NCBI GenBank assembly: GCA_022616435.1
Contig: JAKEET010000108.1
Span: 1 to 64,000 of the forward strand
Length of the DNA: 64,000 nucleotides
Reading direction: 5' to 3'
From: Gemmataceae bacterium
GTDB taxonomy: Bacteria; Planctomycetota; Planctomycetia; Gemmatales; Gemmataceae
Shown: piece after piece, positions 8,921-17,876 of the stretch
Position numbering within the stretch: position 1 is the first letter of the stretch
Layout: every line of letters begins with the position of its first letter
Notes under the pieces: model-generated
Database searches by the model: none
What the model was told of the DNA's origin: nothing
Seen by the model: only the letters and a program-made list of their open reading frames with translations
Position numbers and translations under genes: made by a program

Positions 8921-9841
8921 TTATGGCTGAAGCACGTCGAGGGACCGAACCAGGAAGCGCGCCGAGCCGTGGCGGTCCTCGGCCGGGACCAACGTCCCCG
9001 TGACGCGGATGCGGGCGCCGTCCTTGAGGCGTTCGAGGCCGGGGCCGTCGAGACCGACACTGCCGCCGTGCGGGTCCACGACGTCGACCGCGGCATAGCG
9101 CAGCCGCCAGCCGCGGCGGAACTGGGCCACCTCGCCAGACAAGGTTTGCTGGTGGGCTGCGCTGAGGGAGACCGTCGCCTGGTTTACGACGGCGTTCGTG
9201 CTTTCCTTCGCCGCTGAGTGCGCATCCGCCGTTGGGACAATTGCCGCAGGCACATTCACCGCAGGCGCATTCATCGTCGGTAGAATCGCCGCAGGCAAAT
9301 TCGCCGCAGGCAAATTCGCCGGGAGCGGCGCGGGCGCTTGATTGATGATCAGGGAAGGCTTGGTCGCCGGCCGCGAATCCGGCAGGTTGCGGTCCAGCGG
9401 GGCATTCGTGGGAGCACCGGTGGGCGGCAACGGCTGGACCCCACCGGCCGGCGGCGCATTGGGCAACGGCGGCGGCAACTGCTCTTCAGGCAGCGACGCC
9501 TCCGGATGAATGTTGGGATCGACTGCCGGAAGCTGAGCCGCCGGCACGGGCGTGGTCTCGTCGAGCAACGGCAACTCCCGCGGCGGCGCCGGTTCCGTTG
9601 CCGGCGGCGTCGCGTTGCCGGCGCCGCCGTTGACAATCAGCACCCCGGAATCGCTGGGTTGCCCGGCGACGTATTCCGGCGATGGCGGGCCGACTTTCAC
9701 GACTTCCGCCGGGCCGCAGGGCGGATGGACCTGGCCGCACGCGGTCGCTGTCGCCGCGCAGTTGACCAGCCGCCGCGGTTGGCACCCCGCCGACCACAGG
9801 CTGCCGGCCAGGCCGAGCGTCAAGAGTAGTTTGCTGCGCAC
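8921..9841 (-). CDS. proline-rich lipoprotein with pentapeptide repeats
   Basis: A 306-residue putative lipoprotein. From the GTG at 9841, which has GAGG six bases upstream, the N-terminus VRSKLLLTLGLAGSLWSAGC is a classic lipoprotein signal with its cysteine at about 20. An ATG at 9868 is possible but lacks a ribosome-binding site and would bury the signal. The middle is Pro/Ala/Asn-rich and disordered, with pentapeptide repeats of the LPAAN type encoded by 15-bp tandem repeats. The last ~75 residues (SGEVAQFRRGWRLRYAAVD..., ...IRVTGTLVPAEDRHGSARFLV) look like an OB-fold-like beta-barrel. The function is unknown; it is probably membrane-anchored. Confidence 0.75.
   Translation of the reverse strand: MRSKLLLTLGLAGSLWSAGCQPRRLVNCAATATACGQVHPPCGPAEVVKVGPPSPEYVAGQPSDSGVLIVNGGAGNATPPATEPAPPRELPLLDETTPVPAAQLPAVDPNIHPEASLPEEQLPPPLPNAPPAGGVQPLPPTGAPTNAPLDRNLPDSRPATKPSLIINQAPAPLPANLPAANLPAAILPTMNAPAVNVPAAIVPTADAHSAAKESTNAVVNQATVSLSAAHQQTLSGEVAQFRRGWRLRYAAVDVVDPHGGSVGLDGPGLERLKDGARIRVTGTLVPAEDRHGSARFLVRSLDVLQP
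9243..9317. repeat. 15-bp in-frame tandem repeats in a lipoprotein gene
   Basis: Five consecutive 15-bp units with consensus GCCGCAGGCAAATTC. The units at 9288-9302 and 9303-9317 are identical; the others are diverged. They encode the LPA(A/N) pentapeptides of the lipoprotein and could vary in number by slippage. Confidence 0.85.
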
Positions 9842-10022
9842 GGTTGCCTCGCTTTCGCGGAATCGCATGCCGCCCGCGGACTCACCGCGGCGCCTCCTTG
9901 CAATAAATCGGAGCAAGTTGGCCTTGCAATGAGCGATTTTCCGATTGTGCCGGATTTGCGGCGACCCGCCCTGCGAAGCTGCGTAGCCTGGACGTTGCTG
10001 GCAAAATGCACGCCAAGACGCG

Positions 10023-10892
10023 TCACGCCGTCCCGAACTGGAACGACTCGATGGCGACATCCGGCCAGCGCACCTCCAGCAGCCGTTTGAAATGGTAATC
10101 GCCCCCGACGTTGATCCCGCGAATGTCGCCGAGCCGGCCTTCGCGGGCCCGGTGGGTGTGCCCGGAAAGCACCAAAGCGATTCGTTCGGCGTGACGTTGC
10201 AGGACATCGGGCAACGCCGCGTTGCCGGCGAACGCGTCCCAGAGCAGCCCGTCAGGCACGCTTGGCGGTCCCGCGCGCGGAAAGCTCAAGTCGTAGAAGG
10301 CCGGATGATGCGTCAAGACCAGCGCGCGTGCCGGCGCGGCGAGCGCTTCGTCCAGATGTCGCGCGAACGCCGCCACCACGTGCCGGGTGAACTGCCCATC
10401 GTCGAGCCGCCAGCGAACGAAGCGGCGATCGTTGTGCCGGCCGCGCGTGAACGCCATGTGCCGCAGCCGCCATTCCCAGTCGGGGACCTCGTTTTGCAAT
10501 CGCGCCAGCGACCAGGAATAGTCGTACCAGTTGATGGACCCGACCACGGCCAGGCCCTGGTCGTGAAACAGCAACGGCGCCCGATCGAGAAAGTGAAAGC
10601 TGTGCGCGGCGCAGAGGCGGGGCAGGCAGTCGTCGTAGACTTGCAGCGAATCGCCGCGCGGATCGTCGTCGCCGACCCAGAGATCGTGATTGCCCGGAAC
10701 GAGGGCCTTTGGGCAAGTGAGTTCGCCGAACAGCCGCAGGCATTCCGCGAAGTGGTCGCCGCTGCCGACGTCGCCGCCCAGGAGCAGCAGGTCGGGGGGC
10801 CGTCGCCGCAGATGCTCGACGAGTTGACGCGTGGCGTCATCCCCCGCGGCGTTGTGGCCCCAGTGCAGATCAGCGGTGACGGCGATGCGCAT
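10023..10892 (-). CDS. calcineurin-like metallophosphoesterase
   Basis: A 289-residue metallophosphoesterase. The five metal-binding blocks are all present: DLHWGH near residue 8, GGDVGSGDH near 40, GNHD near 67, THHP near 197, and GHTH near 246. It should hydrolyse a phosphomonoester or phosphodiester using two metal ions; the substrate is not evident. No signal peptide, so cytoplasmic. The start at 10892 (MRIAVTADLHWGH) puts the first metal motif at the usual distance from the N-terminus; the frame upstream runs through repeat DNA and is rejected. Confidence 0.92.
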   Translation of the reverse strand: MRIAVTADLHWGHNAAGDDATRQLVEHLRRRPPDLLLLGGDVGSGDHFAECLRLFGELTCPKALVPGNHDLWVGDDDPRGDSLQVYDDCLPRLCAAHSFHFLDRAPLLFHDQGLAVVGSINWYDYSWSLARLQNEVPDWEWRLRHMAFTRGRHNDRRFVRWRLDDGQFTRHVVAAFARHLDEALAAPARALVLTHHPAFYDLSFPRAGPPSVPDGLLWDAFAGNAALPDVLQRHAERIALVLSGHTHRAREGRLGDIRGINVGGDYHFKRLLEVRWPDVAIESFQFGTA

Positions 10893-10913
10893 GCTGCGCC
10901 ATTGTAGTGCGAC

Positions 10914-10990
10914 CGGTGAGTGCTGAGTGGTAAGTGGCGCATGGTGGGACGACTCACCACTCACCAACCACTAACCACCAACCACCAACA
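10914..10990. repeat. 7-bp tandem repeats of the ACTCACC / GGTGAGT family
   Basis: Between the metallophosphoesterase and phosphatase genes (404-bp gap). GTGAGTGCTGAGTGG is followed by facing units ACTCACC, ACTCACC, AACCACT, AACCACC, AACCACC at about 10953-10990. A related short array occurs at 50055-50087. Confidence 0.75.
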
Positions 10991-11046
10991 ACGAACAAGC
11001 CCACGGACGTTTCCACCCGTGGGCTTGGTAATGAACGAACGAGGTC

Positions 11047-11089
11047 AAAAAAGCGGGCCGCCGGCAATCCCCTCACTGCCGAACGGCCC
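11047..11089 (-). terminator. Rho-independent terminator of the PP2C gene
   Basis: Reading the minus strand: GGGCCGTTCGGCA, a nine-base loop, then TGCCGGCGGCCC-type pairing sequence followed by CGC and six T residues. It lies about 210 bp after the phosphatase stop. A second hairpin, with an 11-bp perfect stem CAAGCCCACGG, lies further downstream at 10996-11027. Confidence 0.75.
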
Positions 11090-11296
11090 CGAGGTCCTCT
11101 TCTTCTCCCCAAAAGTTGAGGACATTCCAACCTAGGTTATCTTTCCGACGAAGGCAAATGGGGCCGCGAATTTAACTGACAGTCGGTGTTCAGTTTGCGC
11201 GCAGCGACGGGCGCTGGGGAAGCGCAAAGGCGCGGCCGGCGTCCGGCGGCGCATCAGCTTTACCGACATGGCTTTCGGCATCGGTTTGCTCCGGGT

Positions 11297-12280
11297 TTAC
11301 GCGCCATGAACGACGATGACCGTGCAGTTGTCGCTGCCGCCGCGCTGATTGGCGGCATCGACCAGCCGCTCCGCCAGGAACGACGCCGAGGGCAGGGCCA
11401 ACTCGATTTCCTTGCGCAGCTCGGCATGGCTCAGGTGCGCTTGCAGGCCGTCGCAGGCCAGGATCAGCCAGTCGCCGCGACCCAGGCTCAACTGGCAGAA
11501 TTCCGGCGTCACTTCCGGCCGGCGTCCGATGGCCTGGCTCAATTCGTTCCTGGCGGGATGATGGGCGGCCTCGTGGGGTTGCAGCGTTCCCTGATCCAGC
11601 ATCCGCTGGACGAGCGTCTGATCCTTGGTGACTTGCGTCAGCTGCCCCTCGTGGAACTGATACGCCCGGCAATCGCCAACATGACCCACGAAGGCCGTGT
11701 TCCGCCACAGGACCGCGGCCACGGCCGCCGCGCCCATCCCCTTGCGCTGCGCGTCGGCCTGGGCCGCCGCGTGCACCGCCTGGCTGGCCTGCGTCAACGC
11801 CCCCCGGAGCTGGTCGATGGCGGTCTGTTCGGGCCGCAGCTGACCGGCCAGGGCGCCGTCGAACCACGGCGTCAACGCCGACTGGAGCGCGCGTACGGTC
11901 AGGGCGCTGGCGAGCGCGCCGCCGCCATAGCCCCCCATGCCGTCGGCCACCGCCAGCAGCACGAGCTCGCACCGGTCGTCCAGGCGGCTCCAGGCCTGGC
12001 GGCGGATCAAGTACGCGTCCTCGTTGTGCTCCCTGACCTTGCCGGCCGAGGTGGCCGCATGGATGTCCAGCGTCAACGGCGCCGGCCGCTCCGGCTCGGC
12101 GTCGAACGACGGCATCGGGATGGCGTCGAACTCGAGCGAGACCGGCGCCGCCGGCGCGGCATTCGAGCCGTGCACTCGAAACACCTGCGCGCAAGCGAAG
12201 CAGCGCACCATTTGTCCCACATGTTGCTCGCCGATCGAGCAGAGCGTCGCACAGTACGGACAGGTCGCTTGGATTGGCAT
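11297..12280 (-). CDS. PP2C-family protein phosphatase with N-terminal zinc ribbon
   Basis: A 327-residue PPM/PP2C Ser/Thr phosphatase that would remove phosphate from targets of planctomycete Ser/Thr kinases. The first ~35 residues carry a zinc ribbon (CPYC ... CFAC). The catalytic domain (about 75-325) shows REHNEDAY, ADGMGGYGGG (metal-binding Asp), VGHVGDCRAY, and SDNCTVIVV at the end, all expected metal-site motifs. I start at the ATG at 12280 (MPIQATCPYC); a GTG at 12316 would add 12 residues without a better ribosome-binding site. A kinase/FHA pair sits 4.5 kb away on the same strand. Confidence 0.9.
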   Translation of the reverse strand: MPIQATCPYCATLCSIGEQHVGQMVRCFACAQVFRVHGSNAAPAAPVSLEFDAIPMPSFDAEPERPAPLTLDIHAATSAGKVREHNEDAYLIRRQAWSRLDDRCELVLLAVADGMGGYGGGALASALTVRALQSALTPWFDGALAGQLRPEQTAIDQLRGALTQASQAVHAAAQADAQRKGMGAAAVAAVLWRNTAFVGHVGDCRAYQFHEGQLTQVTKDQTLVQRMLDQGTLQPHEAAHHPARNELSQAIGRRPEVTPEFCQLSLGRGDWLILACDGLQAHLSHAELRKEIELALPSASFLAERLVDAANQRGGSDNCTVIVVHGA

Positions 12281-12339
12281 GATCGACACCGCGAAGTCCG
12301 CAATCAAGACCGTCACTCTATCCGAACGGGGGCCGCGGG

Positions 12340-12483
12340 GAAATGGGAGTCAGGGTCAGCAATCAGGACGCAGGGACACGCCGTCAAGTCGGTGACTTCT
12401 GACTTCTGACCCCTGACTTCTGACTTCTGACCCCTGACTTCTGACTACTGACCCCTGACTTCTGACTACTGACCCCTGACTCC
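12340..12483. repeat. 7-bp tandem array with 21-bp higher-order period
   Basis: From 12393 to 12483 there are 13 consecutive units of TGACNNC arranged as TGACTTC, TGACTTC (or TGACTAC), TGACCCC, repeated so that a 21-bp super-unit recurs four times; the last unit is TGACTCC. Degenerate units in the opposite sense precede it (12340-12365). The array fills the gap between the PP2C gene and the next gene's stop codon. Confidence 0.92.
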
Positions 12484-12495
12484 TGTCCCCAACAA

Positions 12496-13815
12496 TCACA
12501 ACACGTCAACCACCGACGACAGTTCCGCGAACGCCTCCTGCTCTTGGACGACCAGCGCTTGCACGCGGTGTTGGAGTTGCTGGCGCAGGTCGGCGCATTC
12601 TCTTTCGCTGAGCGGGAAGTCATCCTGGGCCCGTGCCGCCAGCTGATCCAGCTCGGCCCAGACGGCGCGCTTCTCGTCCACGCTGCCGCTGCCGGCGAAC
12701 AGCTCGGCGTAGCGGACGTGGCATGCGCGCGCCTGCCGGAGCAGCGGCACGTCGTCCGGCAGCGCCGCCTTGGCCAGGGCGGACCACGCCTCTCCGATCC
12801 CGGCATACGTCCCTGCCAGCTTCCGCAGCCGCGGATCGTTCCCGGCCTTGCCCGCCTCTTCCAGAAACTCGGCAAACAGCGGCCGGCACAACCCGCCGCC
12901 GGTGCCGTAGTGGTCGATGAACTGGTGCATGCTGGTCAGGCAGCGCCACAGGTTGGCCCCGCGCGGAAAGATCGTCGCCCAGCCATGCTCGCCGCCCGCG
13001 CCGATGCGCTCCGCCCAGGTCGCGAACGCGTCCAGGCTGAACATGTTCGGGTAGCCCTTTTTCGGCGTGCGGGTGAGGCCGTCCCGGCACGCCGCCAGGC
13101 CGTCGCGCACCAGGCCGCGCAGGTCCGGCGTGCCGTGGCCGGCCCCCACGGTCAACAGGCGATGTTTCTGCTTCTTGATGCGGCCACGCGCTTTCGCCAG
13201 GTCGCCCAGCGGAATCGCGACCGGTGCATCGGTCAGGTCGCCGATCCAGGCCCGGTCGCCGTCGATCTTGTACATCGTGACGACGTGATAGCAGCCGCCC
13301 TGCCACATGGCCGGCAAGGCCCGATGCGGCAGCTGAGCCATATCGACCCAGGCGATACATGGGCCGTCCGCGAGCGCGGCGCGCAACTGCTTGTCGGCCG
13401 TCTTGCCGCCGCCGGTCTCCTGGACCGACGCGGTCAGGCCGAATCGGCCGGCAGCTTGTGTCAAGTAGACGGCGTCGTCGACCCACAGGTGCCGGCCGGC
13501 GATGAAGAACGACGAGAAATCCTCCTTGGCGTAGCGAAACGCGCACACGCCGACGCCGATGCCGCCGGCGATGCCGAACACCATCGCTTCGGAGAACGGC
13601 ATGCTGGTGCGCGGATCGACGACGCCGGCGTGCGCCAGCAGGACGCGCAACGCGGTCGCGGCCGGCACGTTGCCGGGAAAATGCCAGCGCAGCGCCGGAT
13701 CGGCGTGCGTCCCGGGCGCGTGCCGGAGCACCTGCCGGCGCGAGGTCGTGTAGCATTCTCCGGTCTTGGTCATGCGCTCGCGAACGAGCCGCTTGAGATG
13801 CTTGCGGACGGTCAT
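12496..13815 (-). CDS. BtrH N-terminal / DUF4872 domain protein
   Basis: A 439-residue protein resembling the butirosin-biosynthesis BtrH family (BtrH N-terminal plus DUF4872 domains). BtrH is a papain-fold acyltransferase in aminoglycoside side-chain transfer; homologues occur widely outside antibiotic clusters. Visible features: CYTTS near residue 20, where the family nucleophile cysteine is expected, GGIGVGVCAF near 75, and GGCYHVVTMYKIDGDRAWIGDL near 180, which supplies a candidate catalytic His. The C-terminal ~170 residues are helical. The start at 13815 has GAAGAGGG seven bases upstream. No other biosynthetic genes are adjacent, so the substrate is unknown. Family assignment is by pattern recognition. 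Confidence 0.7.
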   Translation of the reverse strand: MTVRKHLKRLVRERMTKTGECYTTSRRQVLRHAPGTHADPALRWHFPGNVPAATALRVLLAHAGVVDPRTSMPFSEAMVFGIAGGIGVGVCAFRYAKEDFSSFFIAGRHLWVDDAVYLTQAAGRFGLTASVQETGGGKTADKQLRAALADGPCIAWVDMAQLPHRALPAMWQGGCYHVVTMYKIDGDRAWIGDLTDAPVAIPLGDLAKARGRIKKQKHRLLTVGAGHGTPDLRGLVRDGLAACRDGLTRTPKKGYPNMFSLDAFATWAERIGAGGEHGWATIFPRGANLWRCLTSMHQFIDHYGTGGGLCRPLFAEFLEEAGKAGNDPRLRKLAGTYAGIGEAWSALAKAALPDDVPLLRQARACHVRYAELFAGSGSVDEKRAVWAELDQLAARAQDDFPLSERECADLRQQLQHRVQALVVQEQEAFAELSSVVDVL

Positions 13816-14072
13816 GGGTAAACCCTCTTCCACGCCCCGAAGGTCCAGCCCCACGCGCCGCGGCCCTCGGGAAGGAAGGAGCGGTTCACCAATGATAAGC
13901 TGCTGATCTACGACGATGCGATCAGCGAAGTGCCGGAGGACAAGAATCCCCTTTGCCTCCGCAGCGCCGGATTGCGTGGGCACCCGGTCAGGAGGTCGGG
14001 CGTCAGCGACAACGCCGAGGGCAATGTACCCGCTGGCGTGACGGATTGCCAGCGAAAAAATGGAGTGGGAGA

Positions 14073-14726
14073 TCACGCCAGGCGTTCGACGTGCGGACAC
14101 CGCGGTTCAGCGCCGGTCCGCCGCATGGCCGCGACATGTCCTTGCAGCATCCGCCAATCATCCAGCGTGTCCACGTCATACCACGGCGGCAACAGCGCCA
14201 GCCGCCACGAATCGTCGAGCCGGGCGACGGTGTCGCGCAGGACTGTCGAAGTTCCCCAGGCGACGCCGCGGAACACCGGCGGCACCCGCCGGCGGCAGCC
14301 GATCACGCAGTAGCCGCCGTCGGTGGCCGGGCCGAGCACGAGATCGACGTCGTGCAACCGATGAAATGCATCGTGGACATGCTCGACGGGCAACGTCGGG
14401 CTGTCGGCGCCCACGAGCACGACGCGTTCCGCGCCGCCGTCGATGCGGTCGCGGATGAAGCGTTCCATGCGGGCGCCGAGATCGCCGTCGCCTTGCGGGA
14501 TCAGTCGGTATCGGTTCGCCGCCAGGTCGCGAAATGCCGCTGCCTGGTCGGCGGGCGCGAACGCCAGCCAGCGCTCCGCCGGAACATCCACAAGCCGGTC
14601 GAGCGTATCCCGCAGCATGGCGTCGGCGGCCCGGGCGGCGAACTCCGGCGACGTGGCGTCGGCCAGGCGCGTCTTGGCCCGGCCCGGCTCCGGCCATTTC
14701 GCGAAGACGCCGAGGACGTCGGTCAT
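14073..14726 (-). CDS. DUF2064 / TIGR04282-type glycosyltransferase
   Basis: A 217-residue protein of the DUF2064 family, GT-A-fold nucleotidyltransferase/glycosyltransferase relatives. The family N-terminus FAKWPEPGRAKTRL is obvious, and the core VLVGADSPTLP contains the Asp-rich nucleotide/metal site, followed by LVLGPATDGGYCVIG. Family members are often found with glycosyltransferase-2 or radical SAM genes; here the neighbours give no such context. The ATG at 14726 is preceded by GAGG at eight bases. The 257 bp between this gene and the BtrH-like gene hold no clear feature. Confidence 0.88.
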   Translation of the reverse strand: MTDVLGVFAKWPEPGRAKTRLADATSPEFAARAADAMLRDTLDRLVDVPAERWLAFAPADQAAAFRDLAANRYRLIPQGDGDLGARMERFIRDRIDGGAERVVLVGADSPTLPVEHVHDAFHRLHDVDLVLGPATDGGYCVIGCRRRVPPVFRGVAWGTSTVLRDTVARLDDSWRLALLPPWYDVDTLDDWRMLQGHVAAMRRTGAEPRCPHVERLA

Positions 14727-14810
14727 GATGCTTTACCTCGAGAACACGAAAAGCCGCGCCGGTTGCCACTTGGCGGAAGGGCGCGGCCGGCGTACAATCG
14801 TGGTGAATCG

Positions 14811-14922
14811 CTAGGGGTGTCTGCCCCTCGTCCCCGGCCCCTCGTGCGAGGGGAGCGGGGAGAGCCGGCAGGCTGAGAGCAGACCCTGGGACCTGATCCG
14901 GATCATACCGGCGTGGGAAAGC
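14811..14922 (+). promoter_or_regulatory. TPP riboswitch (thiC leader)
   Basis: The conserved thiamin-pyrophosphate aptamer is clear: AGGGGTG at 14813, GGCTGAGAG at 14871, ACCC at 14883, then ACCTGATCC, GGATCATACC, and GCGTGGGAAA to 14920. P2 can form GTCTGC/GCAGAC. The P3 arm is long (about 14825-14864) and resembles the dispersed CCCTC repeat. The aptamer ends at AGC 14922, with the start codon ATG at 14924. The only purine-rich ribosome-binding sequence (GGGAAA) is inside the aptamer's 3' strand. Direct translational blocking by bound TPP is therefore inferred. Downstream are a small membrane protein and thiC. Confidence 0.95.
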
Positions 14923-14923
14923 G

Positions 14924-15403
14924 ATGGAGCTGTACAACTTCTTTCGCGGCACGTTGGCCTGGACCGCCACCATCGCCTGCCTCTGGCCCCTCAACGCCCC
15001 GCTGCTCGCCTTCGCCTTCAAAGTCCAGCACGGCTCGAAACCCATCGACATGGAGAACGACGAGTACTGGACGCGCTCGTCCGTCACGTCGCTGGTGCTC
15101 GGCCTTGCCACCGCGGGCTTCATCTTCGTCGATTATATGCTCGCGGATTGGGCGGAGCTGCCGCCAGGGCCGATCCACATGATCGTCTACATCGGCTACG
15201 TGCCGCTGGCCGTGTGGATCCTCACGCTGTTCTTCGCGAAAGACGATCTGGCCGAGGGGCTCAGCCTGTTCGTGATCTATCTGTACCTGCCGATTTTCGT
15301 GCTGTTCACGCTGAACAGCCTGCTCGGCTGGCTCAGCCCGAACCTTCGTTTTTGGGATTGGTTGCTGAACATCGCGTATTCGTGGCTGAGGCCGGTTACG
15401 TGA
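14924..15403 (+). CDS. TPP-riboswitch-controlled four-helix membrane protein, unknown
   Basis: A 159-residue integral membrane protein with four predicted helices: about 8-32 (WTATIACLWPLNAPLLAFAF), 53-72 (VTSLVLGLATAGFIFVDYML), 82-101 (MIVYIGYVPLAVWILTLFFA) and 110-132 (SLFVIYLYLPIFVLFTLN). A fifth amphipathic segment may lie near 140-155. The start codon is one base after the TPP riboswitch, so the gene is under thiamin control; thiC follows 70 bp later. It does not resemble the thiamin transporters I know (ThiT, PnuT, ThiPQ, YkoE, CytX). A role in uptake of thiamin or a precursor is a hypothesis from context only. Confidence 0.88.
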   Translation: MELYNFFRGTLAWTATIACLWPLNAPLLAFAFKVQHGSKPIDMENDEYWTRSSVTSLVLGLATAGFIFVDYMLADWAELPPGPIHMIVYIGYVPLAVWILTLFFAKDDLAEGLSLFVIYLYLPIFVLFTLNSLLGWLSPNLRFWDWLLNIAYSWLRPVT

Positions 15404-15416
15404 TGGATTGCAGTGA

Positions 15417-16781
<1,365 letters not shown>

Positions 16782-16787
16782 TGATGC

Positions 16788-17870
16788 CTACCCTTCCAGC
16801 TTGATCAACTGCAGCGCCCGCAACAAGGCCTGGGCGTCCGGATAGCGCCGCACCTGCTCGGTCTCCAGGCAGCGCTCGATCAGGTTGCGCAGGCCCGGCT
16901 TGCATTGGCCGTGCAGCAGCTTGCTGTCGAGGTGCACCGCTTGAACCTGGTTCTTGCCCAGGGCGGCGGCCAGGAATTCCACGGGGCTGCGGCCCGTGAT
17001 GACCTGAAACAGGTTGGTGCCGACGGTGTACACGTCGGCGGCCGGCGTCAAGATGCCGTAGGGTCGCTCGCATTCGGGCGCGCAGTATCCGGCGGTGGCC
17101 GCGCCGGGGAGCAGTTTCTGCTTGGTGTCGAGGTTGATCAACTGGCAGCCGCCCAGGTCCAGGACGGTCACGCGATCTTGCGCGGAGATGAGCAGGTTCG
17201 CCGGCTTCAAGTCCTGGTAGATGAGCTGCCAGGTCATGCCGGGCCGCATCGGCTTGGGCTGGTGCAGCGTTTGCAGCACGTCGGCCACCTGCACGAACAT
17301 GCGCACTGCCCGGGCTTCGGGCAGCTTCCTGTCCGGCGCCTGCGCCAGCAGCGTTTCCAGCGATTGCCCGTGCACCGCCTCCATGATCAGGTACGGCTCG
17401 GCGGCAATCATTTCCTCGTCTTCGTACGTCCAGCTCTGGCGATCCTCGGTCGCATAGGGGCCCGACAGCTGCGGGTTGGCGTCATAGACAAAGTCGTTCG
17501 GGTGCGGCACCGCGTTGCAGCCGGCGTTGCGCAGCAGTACCAGGATGCGCCGCTCCATCTCCAGCGTCTTGCGCGGCAGCCGCAGCTGGTTAGCGAAGCC
17601 TTCCTGGTCGCGCACCCGCGCGTACGGGATGACGTCGTAGTTGAGGATCGCCTTGATCAGCACGCGCCCCTGGGTCCGCAAATCGTGCCCTTCGAGTAAG
17701 AGGCCCATGCCGCCCGACGCGAAGAAACGCACGATCCGGTAGCGATCGGCCAGGGGCTGCGCGATCGAGAAGCTCTTGCCGCGATTGTCGCCGGCCGGCA
17801 CGGCCGCCTTGAGAAAGGACCGGCCGTGCCAGGTGAAAGGTTGTCCGGTAAGTTCCGTGGGTGCGGACAT
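16788..17870 (-). CDS. Ser/Thr protein kinase (Hanks type, divergent motifs)
   Basis: A 360-residue cytoplasmic kinase. Seen: glycine-rich loop FFASGGMGLLLEG near 49-61, catalytic Lys73 in VLIKAI, catalytic loop YQDLKPANLL with D220, K222 and N225 (HRD replaced by YQD), DLG at 238-240 (DFG variant), and APE in YCAPECERPYG. An insertion of about 35 residues (NPNDF... to ...EEMIAAEP) lies before the hinge. All chemically essential residues are present, so it is likely active. The FHA protein gene ends six bases upstream, making a kinase plus phosphopeptide-reader operon. Convergent with thiC, with only six bases between. Confidence 0.9.
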   Translation of the reverse strand: MSAPTELTGQPFTWHGRSFLKAAVPAGDNRGKSFSIAQPLADRYRIVRFFASGGMGLLLEGHDLRTQGRVLIKAILNYDVIPYARVRDQEGFANQLRLPRKTLEMERRILVLLRNAGCNAVPHPNDFVYDANPQLSGPYATEDRQSWTYEDEEMIAAEPYLIMEAVHGQSLETLLAQAPDRKLPEARAVRMFVQVADVLQTLHQPKPMRPGMTWQLIYQDLKPANLLISAQDRVTVLDLGGCQLINLDTKQKLLPGAATAGYCAPECERPYGILTPAADVYTVGTNLFQVITGRSPVEFLAAALGKNQVQAVHLDSKLLHGQCKPGLRNLIERCLETEQVRRYPDAQALLRALQLIKLEG

Positions 17871-17876
17871 CTCGCC

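Noticed and set aside
12393..12483. CRISPR array
   Set aside because: The units are 7 bp with no unique spacers, and there are no cas genes.
13861..14060. Plus-strand stretch reading NDKLLIYDDAISEVPEDKNP between two minus-strand genes
   Set aside because: It looks protein-like for about 20 residues but has no start or ribosome-binding site and soon turns to random composition. At best a relic; not enough to call.
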